Assembly: GCA_027943335.1 (NCBI GenBank)
Contig: BSBK01003554.1
Span: 248,001 to 312,000 of the forward strand
Source: Chamaecyparis obtusa
Taxonomy: Eukaryota > Streptophyta > Pinopsida > Cupressales > Cupressaceae
DNA length: 64,000 nucleotides
Direction of reading: 5' to 3'
Position 1 is the stretch's first letter; each line of letters begins with the position of its first letter. Positions 48,181 to 60,400 of this stretch are shown piece after piece. Below the pieces are notes generated by a model. That model saw only the letters and a program-made list of their open reading frames with translations. It made no database searches and was not told the origin of the DNA. A program made the position numbers and the translations under genes.

Positions 48181-48992
48181 TGATGAAGGGCACTCCCCTT
48201 AATACCACAAACACATAACAGAAATAGAGAAACAACAACAATATGCAAGAACAAAAAATTGGCTTCTTATTATCTCCACAAATGTGGAATTACAAACTCT
48301 CAGAATTACAATGTGCAAAGCCACATGGGCATTCCCTTACAATATTCTGTAGGACAAAGCTTTGAATTATTACCCAGATCTACCACCCAGAACTATCGCA
48401 AACTACCTCAGACAACACTATGGACCTTTCTTATATAGGCAATTTCCACCGCACGAGAAGGTTCCAGAAATTTAGCCCTTTAGGCCAACTAGACATAAAA
48501 ATATTTATTTTTTACAATTATTACAATAGGGTCGGCTCAAAAGAAATACAAAATATGATTTTAGGTAATCCAACTTTCGGAGGCCATAACTATTTAACTG
48601 TAAGTCCATTTTTCTATTGTAACCACTTTTTGGAAACGCCATGATGAGATATACAACACCTAACATTCACTAGTGCTAGTCAATTAGGGGTTGATCACGA
48701 TCCAGAGTCTCTAAGGCCTTCAAAATTGACCTGAAAGATTTCGTACCCAAAAATCTCAATAACTTCACCAATACTGATGATGTGGCAATGAAACTCAATT
48801 GGTAGGCTGAAATGACTGAGATGAACCTCCAACTGTGAAATCAAAACATTTTGAGATCATATGACCAACTTACTAAAAATAGTAAGTTTCCATGAATAGC
48901 AGCTCTGCACAAGATAGCCCTTATTGAAAAACAAACAGAAATATTTTTGGGTGATGCAAGATTGCCCTTACACCCAGGATGCTCCTGCATCA
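48181..48992 (-). repeat. 5' LTR (812 bp) of the chromovirus
   Basis: Plus strand TGATGAAGGGCA ... CTCCTGCATCA, bounded on its inner side by the primer-binding site and outside by GGTAG. Confidence 0.95.
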
Positions 48993-48997
48993 GGTAG

Positions 48998-49639
48998 TGA
49001 CCATATGTTGCGAACCATATGGGTGGTTACCCATGAAAGAGTCATCCATATGGTGTGAACCATATGTGTATGGGTGGTGGCCCTTGAAGTGGAGTGTAGA
49101 GACCGTACATCATCAAATGGGTAGAGATTTTCATACGGGTATTTTCACGAACTTATATTTTTGTATGGGAGTGGAGGCCATATTATACTATACATGGGTA
49201 GGAATAAGGTATATATGGGTGAAGATAGATTTCGTATGGAAATTAATACATAAAAAAAAATGAGAGATGCAACTATATGAAGTGTAGAAGAACATCCTCT
49301 AAGATACAATAAAAGTGTGGACACCTATCGAATGATAATTGCCATAGTGATGAATGAAGAACCTCCTCTAAAACCAAGATGAAGATCAAGATCAATCCAC
49401 ACATGAGTGCCCCCAATGACACTATTCGAACAATGAGCAAATGGAAACAAAGGAAAAACATCTATTAGTCAAAGATATAAAAGATAACAATATGCATGAG
49501 AAATGAGCAAAATTAGAGGATGAAATTCCTGACCACTTTTGCTCCCGCCCATGGCATTCAAATTCCTCTTCCTCCCACTCACACGTTGTTGTCTGCTCCA
49601 AGCCATGTTGCTGCTACTTTGGATGAGTGATCTTCTTGT
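48998..49639. other. Intergenic stretch with repeated CATATGGG phrases
   Basis: ACCATATGGGTGG-like words recur between 49005 and 49090; related CATATGGTG words occur left of the chromovirus (about 42570-42600), consistent with one host sequence split by the insertion. No gene seen. Confidence 0.45.
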
Positions 49640-50553
49640 GTGCGTTCTATTGTTGCCCATGTGCATGCTCCTACTGTGTCTGGTGGTTCGAGGCTATCTC
49701 TATCTAGACCGTCTTTGCTTGGGTCTCTGTCGGGGTTTTCCCAGTTGGCTCTTGCAGGATCCCTAGTGGCTAAGGGAAGTTCCATGATCTCTTATGCAGT
49801 TGTGGTTGCATTTGAAGCTGGGATTTATGGTCTTGCCTCTATGGGGAGAGGGGGTTCTCGTCCTTAGGTTCAACCTATCTCTGTAGGTAAACTAATTATG
49901 ATTAATTTGGATACTAATATTGTTGAAGAGATCTCCAAAAATGTGGAGGATTTTGCTTCTATTGCTGCTATTTTTCAATTTAGGGGTTTTTGGCCCTCTC
50001 TTCCAGATTTACATGCTTGGATATCCAAACATTGGGAGCCCATTATAACCGATACAATTCAGATTTATCTTGTGGCTAGGGGTTTTTTTATTGTGAAATT
50101 TGAAAATGCTATAGATAGGAATACTATCTTGTGCAATAGTTGTTTCTCTTGGGAGGAGCATTTTCCCCTGATGGCCAAACCCTAGTATCAAGAGTTTGAT
50201 CCTCTTTTGGAGTTATTTAATAAAATACCCATTTGGGTAAGATTGCCGAATCTTCCCCTACATCTTTGGCTGGATTCAGTTTTGGAAGCTGTGGGGGAGG
50301 CCATTGGGGATTTCCAAATGGTTGATTCAGATTCCTCTGATGTTTTTAAGATGACATATGCTCCTATTCTTGTGGAGGTTGATGTTTCTTTGGGTCTCCC
50401 TGAGAAGATTACTTTGGCTTCTTCAATGGGAACTTGGACCCAGAATCTTGATTATGAGGGTATTCCTTTTAGATGTAGGAAATGTCATATGACTGGACAC
50501 CTTGTTGCGAGGTGTTCATTTGATAAGGTTAGATTGAAGAAATCACCTTCTTG
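49640..50553 (+). pseudogene. LINE (L1-type) ORF1 remnant
   Basis: One frame runs through stops at about 49865 and 50183. It contains the DUF4283 core of plant LINE ORF1 (IYLVARGFFIVKFENAIDR, IPIWVRLPNLPLHLW) and a CCHC knuckle, CRKCHMTGHLVARC, near 50475-50515. ORF1 binds LINE RNA. It ends at a TGA shortly before the LTR at 50577; the rest of the LINE is presumably beyond the large element to the right. Confidence 0.85.
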
Positions 50554-50576
50554 ATGGTTGGGGGTTGCTGACCACC

Positions 50577-51786
50577 TGTTAGTGTTTGAACCTGTAGATT
50601 AATCAAATTCTCAAATAATCCCAATGGCTGTAACCTAGCAAGTTACAAACTACTAAGGTATTAAGGTTAAAACCTTCTTCACTTCGAGTAATACATACTC
50701 AGGCGGGTGTACCTCTATCAATTCAACGTTCAGCTGAGCTCTGAATTGAGAACTAGCTCCTTCACTGCTCTGTTACTGCCTTCAAAATCCAGATCAATAA
50801 GTTGCTAAAACTCTGAGTATAGCCCAAATCATCCTGATACACAACATCATGATATAGACTATAAAAACAGCAACACGATACAATGGCTTAAGGATATTCA
50901 TCCTTCTTCCTTTTAGAGTTAAACTCAAGGAAGGGTTAACCTCGTTTATTGCTTCTACAAAGCACTGAAATACATATTTATGAACTTGTCATAATATGAC
51001 TCAAGTCTGGAAATTATGCATATGAAGTAAAATTTTAATCAATTATATATCTGGATGGTAAACGAATGTAAGTGGATCTAAAACCAGTCCCTTATCCGCT
51101 GGGCATCAGAGTCGAACTCTACCTTCACATATATCTATTAAAACGAATACAATGAAACTCCAATAACATGCCTAACATATCATTGTTTCTATTCTTAAAC
51201 CTGTCATCAAATCTACATATAGATATTCAATTCCCAGAGACCTCCCCTAAGATTTTACTCTTTCCTTGAAAGATACTTAAGCTCAACCCCTACATTCACC
51301 TTGTGAAAGATGTATTTAAACTGTCTTACAATTTAAATGCATAAAGAAACTAAAACATCCCACATGTAAAGACAATCCAATTGTAGTAACAGAACTCCAG
51401 TGTATTTGTATTAATTGATAAAATGCATTCGTACAATTTTCCTTGATTTCACAGAAAATCAGGTTCTATATTTCAGACCTCTCTTTTACAAAATATTTTC
51501 CAACCTCGATCAACAATAGGAACAGACTATTTATACTAATCAACCATCCTGGAATCCTCGAAAGGATGCAACAAGCTTTGGATGGCTGATAGAAAATTGC
51601 GCTAGAAAACAAAAGAAAATACAAACAGAAAGATATTTAACAAAGACAGCAAGGCGTATTTTCAGTTCTGAACGACTTCCGCAGCTGGCACCTTTGTTTG
51701 TAGATATTTTCAGAGCAGTTACCAAGTTTGTCATATGAATGATGACCGCCATTACAGGCTAACTTACATCATTCTCTATTTGAACA
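50577..51786 (-). repeat. 3' LTR (1210 bp) of the Tat-like element
   Basis: The element strand starts TGTTCAAATAG and ends AAACACTAACA (TG...CA). It contains GGTACACCCGCCTGAGT and GAAGTGAAGAAGGTTT (about 50670-50715), shared with the giant element's LTR. The partner LTR is outside the window, so the limits rest on the terminal dinucleotides, the polypurine tract and the break with LINE sequence. Confidence 0.8.
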
Positions 51787-51800
51787 TGCTCTCCCTCAAA
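51787..51800 (-). promoter_or_regulatory. Polypurine tract of the Tat-like element
   Basis: The element strand reads TTTGAGGGAGAGCA directly before the LTR start. It would prime plus-strand DNA synthesis. Confidence 0.75.
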
Positions 51801-51825
51801 TTCTGGATCAGGTGCCAAGTGCGAT

Positions 51826-54800
51826 CTATTCTTCTTCCTCCTCCGTCAGCTGGATGACCGGTTTCTTCTTCTTCTTTGTGATTAGCTTTTCCCAAGCTGC
51901 CACATCATCATCAGATGGCCAATAGTAGCTCTGGAGCTCCTGTAACAAGTTGACTTGCCGTTCCCATGTAGAATCAGTTACATTTTTAACTTCTGATATA
52001 AACTTGATACAATCACTTTCAACTTTGAATAAAATATCAATTATATTGTTAGTTCCTTCTACGTCCAAAGCCTTATTGTCTTTTAGGAAGGCATCTTGAT
52101 TGATGACCAACTGACCCATTGACAGCTTCCAATCTTCTAGCTTAACCACATTTCCATTGTCATCATATACCGGGGGCAGATACTTGCTGTAATCTTTATC
52201 AAACATGGCTAACTTAGCCTTTATTTGGTTTGATTTTCCTTTAAAAAACTTTGATGCTGCACTTATTAAGCCAATCCTTTCAAACACTTCAGTTACTACG
52301 TTTGGGATATCAGGCCTGTGTTCTTGTAAACTGTCAAGCTTATCAAACAATAAATTCCTCCCAGACCAAATACTATAGAGTGGTTCCAAGGTGGCCAAAT
52401 AGTCATTCACCTTTTGATTGGTCTGATGTAACAGGCTGACTGATTTATGAACTGCATCCATCCTGTCCTTTATTTTGTCCTGCCTGTACTGCACTATTTT
52501 GGCTATAATGTCCAGGGATGCATCCAATTTCACCTTTTCCAAGTCTTCAGCAGGTCCCTCAATTGCCTCCAAATTTACCTGAACAGGTACCTCAACTTGC
52601 AAAGGAGGAGGAGGAATTATTTTTGAGGCTTCCTCAAGTTTGACATTTATTTCTGCCAGCTCATCTTCCAACTGTTTGATCCTCATCATTTTCAGATCTC
52701 TGTCCTTGGCTACCATGCTTGAACTCTCAAACAATTTGGCATATCTTTCTGACAGCTGAGCTGTCTTGGCTTCATTCAGATTAGCCCAATGAGTTACTGC
52801 CTTGGAGACCTCAAGGTCTGTTGTATTTTGTACAGTCCATATAATTTTATTCCCCTCCATCTTATCCTCTATACTCAATAGGGATGGCTTTTGAGTTTTG
52901 GGAGCCATGGACCACATTGCAACAGCCTGGGACTTAGGGTCATAGCCACTTCCTCTAATCATGTCACCAATGTGAACTTCATATGATAGGCTACCCTCTG
53001 GTTGCTTTCTCAGTTGATCAATGAGGAATGTAGAAGTCAGATCCCATCCTGGGGTTAACAACATTCCACTTGATTTAACCAAATCTCTGGCTTCGTCCAC
53101 TGTGATGGGATCAAGGCTAGGATCATATGAAGCAAGAGCTCTCAAAGTTTCTTCACTAGGCTCCATACCTTCAGGCAGAGCTTTCTTCACTTCTTGCTGC
53201 TTATTCCAAATGAGAAAACTCTTGAACTCATCAGTCTTAATGAACTGATCATCACTCAAGAATTCCTCTTGATAGACCTCTCTGATATCCTTCTCTAACC
53301 ATAAGGACTTTTCTCTGTCTTCTTGCTCCATGGCTATCTTCTTGCCTGCTCTTATTGCTTTCCTCAATTGATGATGATATGGCCTATCACCTGGTACAAG
53401 AGCAGATGCTCTATCAATTTCCCTTCTTTGTCTCACATGCCTTGAAGGTTCACCTTCCTCAAGCCTCTGTCTCTTCAATGGTGGCTCTGAGATATCCTGC
53501 ATTTCTGGTTGATCTTGAGTAAGATCAACAACTGGTGGTCTCTCAACTTGTGGAGGACTATCTTCTTCTTGTGACTCATCAGTGAATTCTTCCTCATCAG
53601 AAGATGAATAATCTTTCTTCTTCTTCTTCTCTGGCTCATTCTGATCAATCAAGCCTTCCAATTGATTTGCCAAGGTGTCATACTTTTCAATCATCCCATC
53701 AATCCTCTTCAAATAAGGAAGATCAGGGAAAAAACCCTCAAAAGGAATCTGAGATGCTTTCAACTGGTTGGACAAATCGACTAAATCAAAGAATCTGTAC
53801 CATCTCCTTTTAACTTCATCTTCATCTAAGATGTTTCTGATCACATCTTCTTCATCCAAACCTTCATGCTCTTTGATCACACCAATGTTTGGGATGTAAG
53901 CCATCCTGGCAGTCTTGATGAAATCCTCAGGATCTATGTGCCTACAAGCACCAGTAACCATTTTGAATTGTTGTAGCCATGCACTGATTTGAGGAAAAGC
54001 CCTCTTTCCTATCAGGAAATCACCTACCTTGAATTGCCTAGGTGTGAATGTACCCTTTCTGTGAGGGGCCAGGAGCTCTTTATCCGTACACATAAGCTGC
54101 CAAACAAATTCCAAACAAGCCAACCTCGGAGGCACATACTTTGGTAATAAATGTGGGGGTTGGGGACAGCCATAAACTCTGATAATTGTGGAATTATCTC
54201 CCAAGTAGAAATCACCCCAATTGTGATTTCCATCCCACTTATCCACATACTGCAGTGGTCTTAAAAGCCTGAGGACTCTAGGAGATAACCTAGTGACATT
54301 TATACCTAACATCCTGATAATTGGATAAACAATGAAATTCTGAAAAACACAAAAATCTGCCTCATTAGATGTAGAATTCCATATTCTCACCCACAACTGC
54401 ACTGGGTTGTGCTGATCCTTGAAACTGAACCTTGGTTTTAACATGTTTGCATCAAAACTGTTGATGTTGAAAAACAGAATCAAATGCATTAATAGAGAAT
54501 AATGCATGAACTCAATAGGGCTTTTACTTTCTTGGACAGACATTAGCCCCTGATGCATCCTATCGATCACATACTGGATGTAATCATAGTCAGTGTTTAC
54601 CAAAGGATTTTGATTATCCAGGATGATCATCAGCAAGTCTGCTGGTAAAAATTCTGCATTCCCATCCATTCCCAAAACTCTACATAATGCATAACAAGTA
54701 TATCTCATATAATGATGGAGGGATTTGAACTGGTATGGGGCATTCATGTTAGCAGGAAGGGGGGCTATATATTTGTCCTATTTTGGCATATGCTTAACCA

Positions 54801-55311
54801 ATTGGTCTTTTACTGACCCTACATTGCTTCTGTATCTTGCCTTTTCTTTGTTCAAATCAATCTCAGTGGAAAAGGACGTGTAAAGACCAAAAGCTTTCAT
54901 AAAAGATCCCCTATCAAGAGTAACTAAGGGTGATTGGTCTTCTTTTCTGATTGTCCTTGAGATAGGGTCATATCTTCTGGCTAGGGCAACAATTAAATCA
55001 ATATCTAGGAAAACGTCAGGGACAACCATTTTTCCTAGTCCTAGCACCCAACCATTACATACAGGAACATGCTTATTTCTATTGCCGTAAAAGAAATTGA
55101 AAATGGTGTAACCTGTGAATTCCAGAGTGATTGGGTCTCTACACCGTTCCAAAAGATCTTGAAACACGTCATCAGCAGCCCTCTTGTTCTGACTGGAGCC
55201 CGGCAACAGTTTCAGGAATTCATCTGAAAAATTAGGCTTATTCTTGTCCTCACCAGCTTTGGACTTGGCCTCACCACTGGAAGACGCTGCACTCTTCTCA
55301 GGTTGACTCAT
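51826..55311 (-). pseudogene. ORF3 of the Tat-like element: ~1,160-codon protein of unknown function, one internal stop
   Basis: One frame runs from ATG at 55311 (MSQPEKSAASSS) to TAG at 51826, broken only by TAG at 54778-54780; the last 973 codons are uninterrupted. I do not recognise a family. The N half is probably helical (LDRGSFMKAFGL; VWQLMCTDKELL). About residue 390 of the long open part there is a charged stretch with nuclear-localisation-like runs (EKKKKKDYSSSDEEE; LKRQRLEEGEPSRHVRQRR). A predicted coiled coil follows (LKMMRIKQLEDELAEINVKL), and the C terminus is KKKKKPVIQLTEEEEE. No signal peptide or membrane segment is visible, so it is not an obvious envelope. A splice-acceptor-like tract ends at 55398 and a TATA-like ATAAATAA lies near 55432; either could allow separate expression. 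The stop lies 39 bp before the LTR, so ORF3 belongs to the element. Confidence 0.85.
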
Positions 55312-55419
55312 CTTTGCTACAGGAACACCTTCAATTCTCTGTATCTCAAATGATTTTATGCTCCGAAATGCTCTGGACAGACAGAAACTCTCAATGACTG
55401 AAACTTGAACAAATAACAA

Positions 55420-57460
55420 CGAGCTTCAACTTATTTATCGATATGAATCCAAGGTGTGCAACTACCACAGTTAATGAAAATCTCCTTAATGGATCCCATA
55501 TTCAATTTCATGTACCCCCAGATTTCAAATTTTGAGCTCGCCATGTCCGGATGTTGACAGATAGATTAAACTACTTGAAAACAAGGTGAAGAGGGAATGA
55601 TCAGGATTCTGTACTTTTAAACTATTTGCGTCATGCAATCTTTCTTCTTGAAGCTGATTTGATGGCTTACTGGTTTTATGTCCATATCGACAAAGTACTT
55701 TATCTATGTGGCAACGGTCCTTTTTCTTTTTCCTTTATGACCCTTTTCATCTGAGCTCATTTAGCGAACCAGCGACTAATGGCTTCTCTTAATCGCTGAA
55801 TAGAATGCTAACCCTAGCTATCAACCGGAGAACTGGCGACCACTGGCTTCGCTAGTTCTCTGAATCTTTGTTTGACCCTGGTTCACATCTGGAGAACTAG
55901 CGACTATTAGCTTCGCGGGTTCTCAGAATCCTATCCTTAACCATCCAAGCATTTCGCGAATCAACGAACAAAGGGTTCCTACTTACACAGTTAACCTGTA
56001 ATTACCATTTGGCGAACTAGCGAACAAAACCATCTCCCATTCTCTTAATGTTATGACTGATGGTCAATTTTCCTGGAGATCTAGCGAACAAAGGGTTCGC
56101 ACATTCGCTGAAAGATATACTTAACCGCTTGACTGTCTAGAGAACTGGCGAACACTGGCTTCGCTGAGTCGCTAAATCATTTAACTTAATCATCACTTTA
56201 TACCAGGATTCCAGATTGACCGTTGATCTTCATCAATCGATGGCTATCGCTAGTTCTCTGAATAACAAAACCCTTGACCATTTTATTCCGAGAATCAGCG
56301 AACAAAGCCATTCGCTAGTTCTCCAAATACTCTATATCAGTGACAATTTGATTTCGAGAATAAGCGACTGAAGCCTTACAACTTATCATCCATTGATTCG
56401 CTTATTCGCCAGATTGCTTTAACCTTTACCTTTTTATTAAGAGAACTAGTGACCAAAGAGCATCGCTGAATCGCTGAATGGTTTAGCATATTACCAACTT
56501 ATTCCAAGAATCAGCGAACAAAGAAAAATTATCTCCGTTGAAATCCTTTTGGGCAAACCATCAGAACCGCCAATTTTGGAGGATAACATTATTTTCATTT
56601 AGTCGCTCATTCACCAGATCAAATATACAGGACCCACAGATATCTTGGGATTAAAACAGGGTCCTTGATCTTGAATGCAATCCACGGTATTTGCTAATTC
56701 TCTGAATATCACAACCCTTGACCGCCAGATTCTGAGAACAAGCGAACAAAGAGCATTCGCTGAATCGCTAGATTGTTTCAAAAGACCGCCAAGTATTGCG
56801 AGAACTGGAGATAACCACCATTCTCTAGTTCTCGGAAAAGAAAATGAAACCGCCGAAACACTTGGAGACTTAGCGAACAAAGGGTTAGATGCTTGGCTTT
56901 AATGCATTCGCCAATTCGCTGGATGTTTGGGATAACCGCTGGAGGATCTAGAGAACTGGCGACTGATATTAATAATGAACATGAACATGACTCATTCGCT
57001 GAATCGCTAAGTGGTTTTGACCTTTGATAATACATTTCCCGATTCAGCGAACACTAGGGGCAAATACGCATGTACACAAATAGCAACTTAAGTGATTAAA
57101 AGGTAACCAAGAAAAAGAAACAAGAAAGCCACATGAAGTTTGGAAATGAATGGAAACATTTTTGGAAGACAAGACCTAGGGTAAGGGTTTTCTTGAACAT
57201 GTCAAGACCATTTTCACAACACTTTACAAACCCTAGTCCAGGAAAAACACTCGCATGGAGACCTAAACCATGAATTTGACTTCAAACCTCGAAAAATTTT
57301 AGGATACCCAACAGTGGCTCCATCTGAGGATGCTTGATTGTAAGATCAAGGCAAGAAACCATGAATCTCTGGGAGGCAGACCACAAAACCTGAACCTAAA
57401 ACAAAAAGCAAACACACCTATACATATAATACAAGCCTACTGTGCATGGAAAAAGAACTT
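55420..57460 (-). repeat. Pol-ORF3 spacer with a ~64-bp inverted-motif minisatellite
   Basis: Between about 55745 and 57060 the plus strand alternates GAGAACTAGCGA(AC) with its inverse, TCGCTAGTTCTC, or close variants. Starts at about 55828, 55892, 55958, 56013, 56075 and 56140 give a period near 64 bp, roughly twenty degenerate units. The flanks (55420-55745 and 57060-57460) are unique sequence without genes. Confidence 0.85.
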
Positions 57461-60400
57461 TCAACTGAAGAAAAATTTCAAGAATTGTCCATGCACTGGC
57501 AATTCTTGCTCTTCACCATCCATACCTTGCAGAAAATAGGAATCTTTGCCATGAATTTGACAAACAATGAAAGGACCCATCCATAAGGACTCAAATTTTT
57601 TATGTTTCCCTTTGTCTTCAAATCTAGCATTCCATTGAAGAACCATGTCGCCAGGCTGAAATTTTCTTACGGTAGCCCTTTTATCGAAGAGATACTTCAT
57701 TTTTTGCTGCAGTTTAATGTTATTCTTCTGCCCTTCCCTTCTTATCTCATCCAACTCAATCAGCTGAACCATCCTATCTTGCAGTGGGTTGCTGATTTCA
57801 ATATCTTCCTCTTGCATAAACTTGTAGATGGGAAGGAAATTATTAATTGGCAATCTTGTCTTTGCACCATAGACCATTTCAAAAGGGGATTTCCCTGTGG
57901 CCTTTTTCTCAGAAATTCTATCAGCCCATAGTGCTAACTTTAACTTCTCATGCCAACCTCTTTTGTTCTTTTCCAAGGTCTTCTTCAGAATTTGCAAAAT
58001 GCTCTTATTGCTAGACTCAGCTTGTCCATTGGCCTGTGGGTGATATGGGCTTGAATAAGACAGGATAACTCCCATTTCATCACAAAAATTAGTAATTTCC
58101 TGAGACCTAAAACTCATTGCATTGTCTACAACCAATTTGACTGGGACACCAAATCTTGTGATTATGTTGTTCATCAGGAAATCAATCACCACAGCACTTG
58201 TTGCTCCTCTAGTGGGAATAGCTTCTATCCACTTGGTGAAGTAATCAGTAGCCACCAAAATGTGATTATGTCTTCCACTGGACTTTTCAGAGAACTCTCC
58301 AATAAAATCCATACCCCACATTGCAAAAGGGGCTTCTGCAACAACTGGATTTAATAACAATGCACCTGAAAATTTTAGTTTCTTTGAGAACCTTTGACAA
58401 GGTTCACACTTTCTAACATAAGAATGGGTGTCTTTAAACAATACAGGCCAATAATATCCCGCCCTCAAAATTTTATGAGCTGTTGACCGAGCAGAATAAT
58501 GCCCTCCACACATTCCAGAATGCATTTCTTTTAGCACCTTCTCTGATTGATGTTCATCCAAATAGAAGAGAAAAATGCCATCATTGTCTTTCCAGTATAA
58601 ATCACCTTGAATGAGGACATATCTTTGAGCCTGTAATCTCAAGCTTCTTCTCTGATTATCACTTAATTCAGGTGGACATTTAGCATTTTTAATAAAATAA
58701 ACAAGATCCTTGTACCAGGGTTGCATCTCAATACTAGTAACTGTATCAACATTAGCAGCAACATTATTGATCTGGACAAGGTCCATGTTTTCCTCAGTCA
58801 TCAACTTAGCTAGTCCCAATCCTCTTACCAATTTGGTAATGTGAATCTCAAGGTCAAACTCTTGAATCCTGTTTATCCATTTACATCTCTTCCCTGTAAC
58901 TTCACTCTGTATCAAGATATCCTTTACTGCAGCATGGGGTACATAAGCATTAACCTTTGCGCAAACCAAATACGGTCTGAAAGCCTTGACTGCTTTCACA
59001 AGTGCATAAGCTTGCTTTTCCATTATTTCATAATTTAATTCAGCAGATTGTAAAGACTTGCTGAAAAAAGCTATAGGATGTTCATATCCTTCTTGATCTT
59101 TCTGCAGAAGGACAGCTGCAATAGTATGGAAAGATGCAAAAGAAAACAGGGAAAAAGGTTTCAAATAGTCAGGTGATACCAAAACAGGAGCTTCTTGAAT
59201 TGTTTGTTTAATTTTTTCAAAAGCTTGCTGAGCTTCCAGGTTCCATTCAAATTTCATTCCCTTTTTAAGGAACTTAACTATTGGCTTGACCAACTCAGCA
59301 AAGTTGGCAATGAATCTTCTCACAAAATTTATTTGCCCCAAAAATGATTGTACACCCTTTATGTTCTTTGGTGGGGGGACCCTTTTGATGGCTTCCACTC
59401 TTTCAAGATCAATCCTGACTCCTTCTTTTGATACTATGTGTCCCAGTAGTTTTCCTTTTGTCACTGCAAATTGACATTTTCTAGGATTCAAGGACACACC
59501 AAACTCTAAGGCCTTGAGAAAAATCCTTTCAAAATGAGAACAATGATCATTAGCCCTTTTGGAAAAAGCAGTGAGATCATCTTGATACACTACCATTAAG
59601 ACATTGATCATTTCTTTGAAAGCAACATCCATGGCTCTCTGAAAAGTTGCCCCAGCATTTTTTAGACCAAAAGGCATGTGAACATATACATAAGTTCCCC
59701 AAGGAGTTGTAAAGGCTGTCTTGAATTGTTCTGATTCTTTGACCAGCACTTGGTTATACCCTGAGAAACCATCCATCATTGACAGGAGTTCACATCCAGT
59801 CACCCTATGCAGCATGGCCTCCATATTAGGCAATCCATAATTATCCTTGAGTGATGCCACATTTAGGTTCCTAAAATCAACACAAAGCCGAATGTCACCA
59901 TTCTTCTTCCTCACTGGTACAAGGTTTGAAACCCAAGTTGAGTGCCTAATTGGTTCAATAATACCAGCATCTCTCAGTTTTGTCAACTCAACTTGCATTT
60001 TGGTGGCCAGTAAAGGATTAATGGGTCTCTGCTTTTGTCTAAAGGGTGTGGTTTCCTCCTTTAGAGGAACTTCATGCTGGAATAAATTAGCCCTATAAGC
60101 TTTGAGGTCATCATATGACCAGGCAAACACATGTTTGTACTTTTTCAACAGTCTGATCAAGTTGCCTCTGATCTCCCTACTCAATTTCTTTCCAATTTAT
60201 ACCATTTGTGGGGAATTTTCTGATCCTAGGTTTATCTCCTCTAAGTCTTCCAATTTTGCATTAGACTTTTGGGACAGACAACCATCATTTATTTTAAACA
60301 TTCCCTCCAATTCTACTAGTCCTTTGGGTATATGATTAGAAGGCAATTGAACTATTTCATTTCCCATGATGCATTCTTTTCCTTCAATACATTCCTGTAC

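Larger units (their letters stand above)
42665..48992 (-). mobile_element. Ty3/gypsy chromovirus, structurally complete, coding frames broken
   Basis: LTRs of 812 bp each (42665-43476, 48181-48992), the exact target duplication GGTAG (42660-42664, 48993-48997), a perfect Met-tRNA primer-binding site and the order gag, protease, RT, RNase H, integrase, chromodomain define a full-length Ty3 chromovirus. In the first 235 bp the LTRs differ at roughly 13 positions, several at CG steps, pointing to a moderately young insertion. Stops throughout gag and pol mean it is no longer autonomous. Confidence 0.95.

Noticed and set aside
51826..55311. Calling ORF3 an envelope gene
   Set aside because: Position fits, but no signal peptide, furin-like site or membrane helix is visible.
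55745..57060. CRISPR-like array
   Set aside because: Units are degenerate, contain internal inverted motifs, have no distinct spacers, and lie in a plant retrotransposon.
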